DNA of 64,000 nucleotides from Microcoleus sp. bin48.metabat.b7b8b9.023 (GTDB lineage: Bacteria; Cyanobacteriota; Cyanobacteriia; Cyanobacteriales; Microcoleaceae). Under the pieces are notes generated by a model. It ran no database searches and had not been told where the DNA came from. It was given only the letters and a program-made list of their open reading frames with translations. Positions 63,969 through 64,000 of this stretch are shown here, one piece after another (within the stretch, counting starts at the first letter, position 1; each line of letters opens with the position of its first letter). Both the position numbers and the translations under genes were made by a program. The stretch is taken from contig NZ_JAAFKG010000001.1 of assembly GCF_013299185.1 (NCBI RefSeq), positions 186,001 to 250,000 on the forward strand. The letters run 5' to 3'.

Positions 63969-64000
63969 AGAATCTCCTCTATCAGCGATCGAGTTTTCTG

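Overview
The window is chromosomal DNA from a filamentous, non-heterocystous-type cyanobacterium, probably of the Microcoleus/Oscillatoria/Phormidium group. Support comes from photosynthesis genes (petB, petD, psaM, the D1-processing protease ctpA), very frequent GCGATCGC (HIP1-type) octamers, heptameric short tandem repeats, and many small palindromic elements. The genus is an inference. No rRNA, tRNA or CRISPR array was seen.

Layout. 1-10.3 kb: a partial unknown gene, a 2563-residue secreted beta-propeller/Calx-beta/subtilisin/RTX protein, and an AraC-type regulator. 10.5-16 kb: petB-petD, ctpA, a small coiled-coil membrane protein, psaM (31 codons) and a TerC-family membrane protein. 16-23.2 kb: an M48 metallopeptidase with a TPR-like tail, then a seven-gene Mrp-type cation/proton antiporter operon whose last five genes are joined by ATGA overlaps. 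23.8-30.6 kb: mnmG, a toxin-antitoxin pair, guaA and cbiD. 30.6-32.2 kb: a repeat-rich accessory gap. 32.2-33.7 kb: an MFS transporter.

33.7-39.2 kb is the first candidate conflict system. It has three co-directional genes: a caspase-like protease, a membrane NACHT NTPase and a membrane coiled-coil protein. The C-terminus of the caspase and the N-terminus of the NACHT protein carry nearly the same short motif (NINLGNIGQARDI), which suggests homotypic recruitment of the protease by the sensor. 39.6-45.2 kb: rpsD, a cysteine-repeat exported protein, a rhodanese, an ATPase-GGDEF fusion and metK.

45.4-52.4 kb is the second candidate conflict system, a tight four-gene operon. It encodes an Hsp90-like GHKL ATPase fused to a nucleoside-deoxyribosyltransferase/TIR-like domain plus a HhH-like tail, a TPR-like helical protein, a second copy of that same two-part module fused to a trypsin-like protease, and an unknown protein. 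I do not know a described system with this exact gene set.

52.5-64 kb: a GHL10-like hydrolase, a HEAT-repeat/tyrosine-phosphatase fusion, a hybrid-free histidine kinase, a nested repeat hotspot, a GT8-like transferase, a candidate structured RNA on the minus strand, a decayed IS607-type transposon, three cyanobacterial-type DnaA boxes at exact 21-bp spacing, and a CDF cation transporter. Non-coding DNA is rich in dispersed repeats: at least five families of MITE-like elements and several heptamer arrays.
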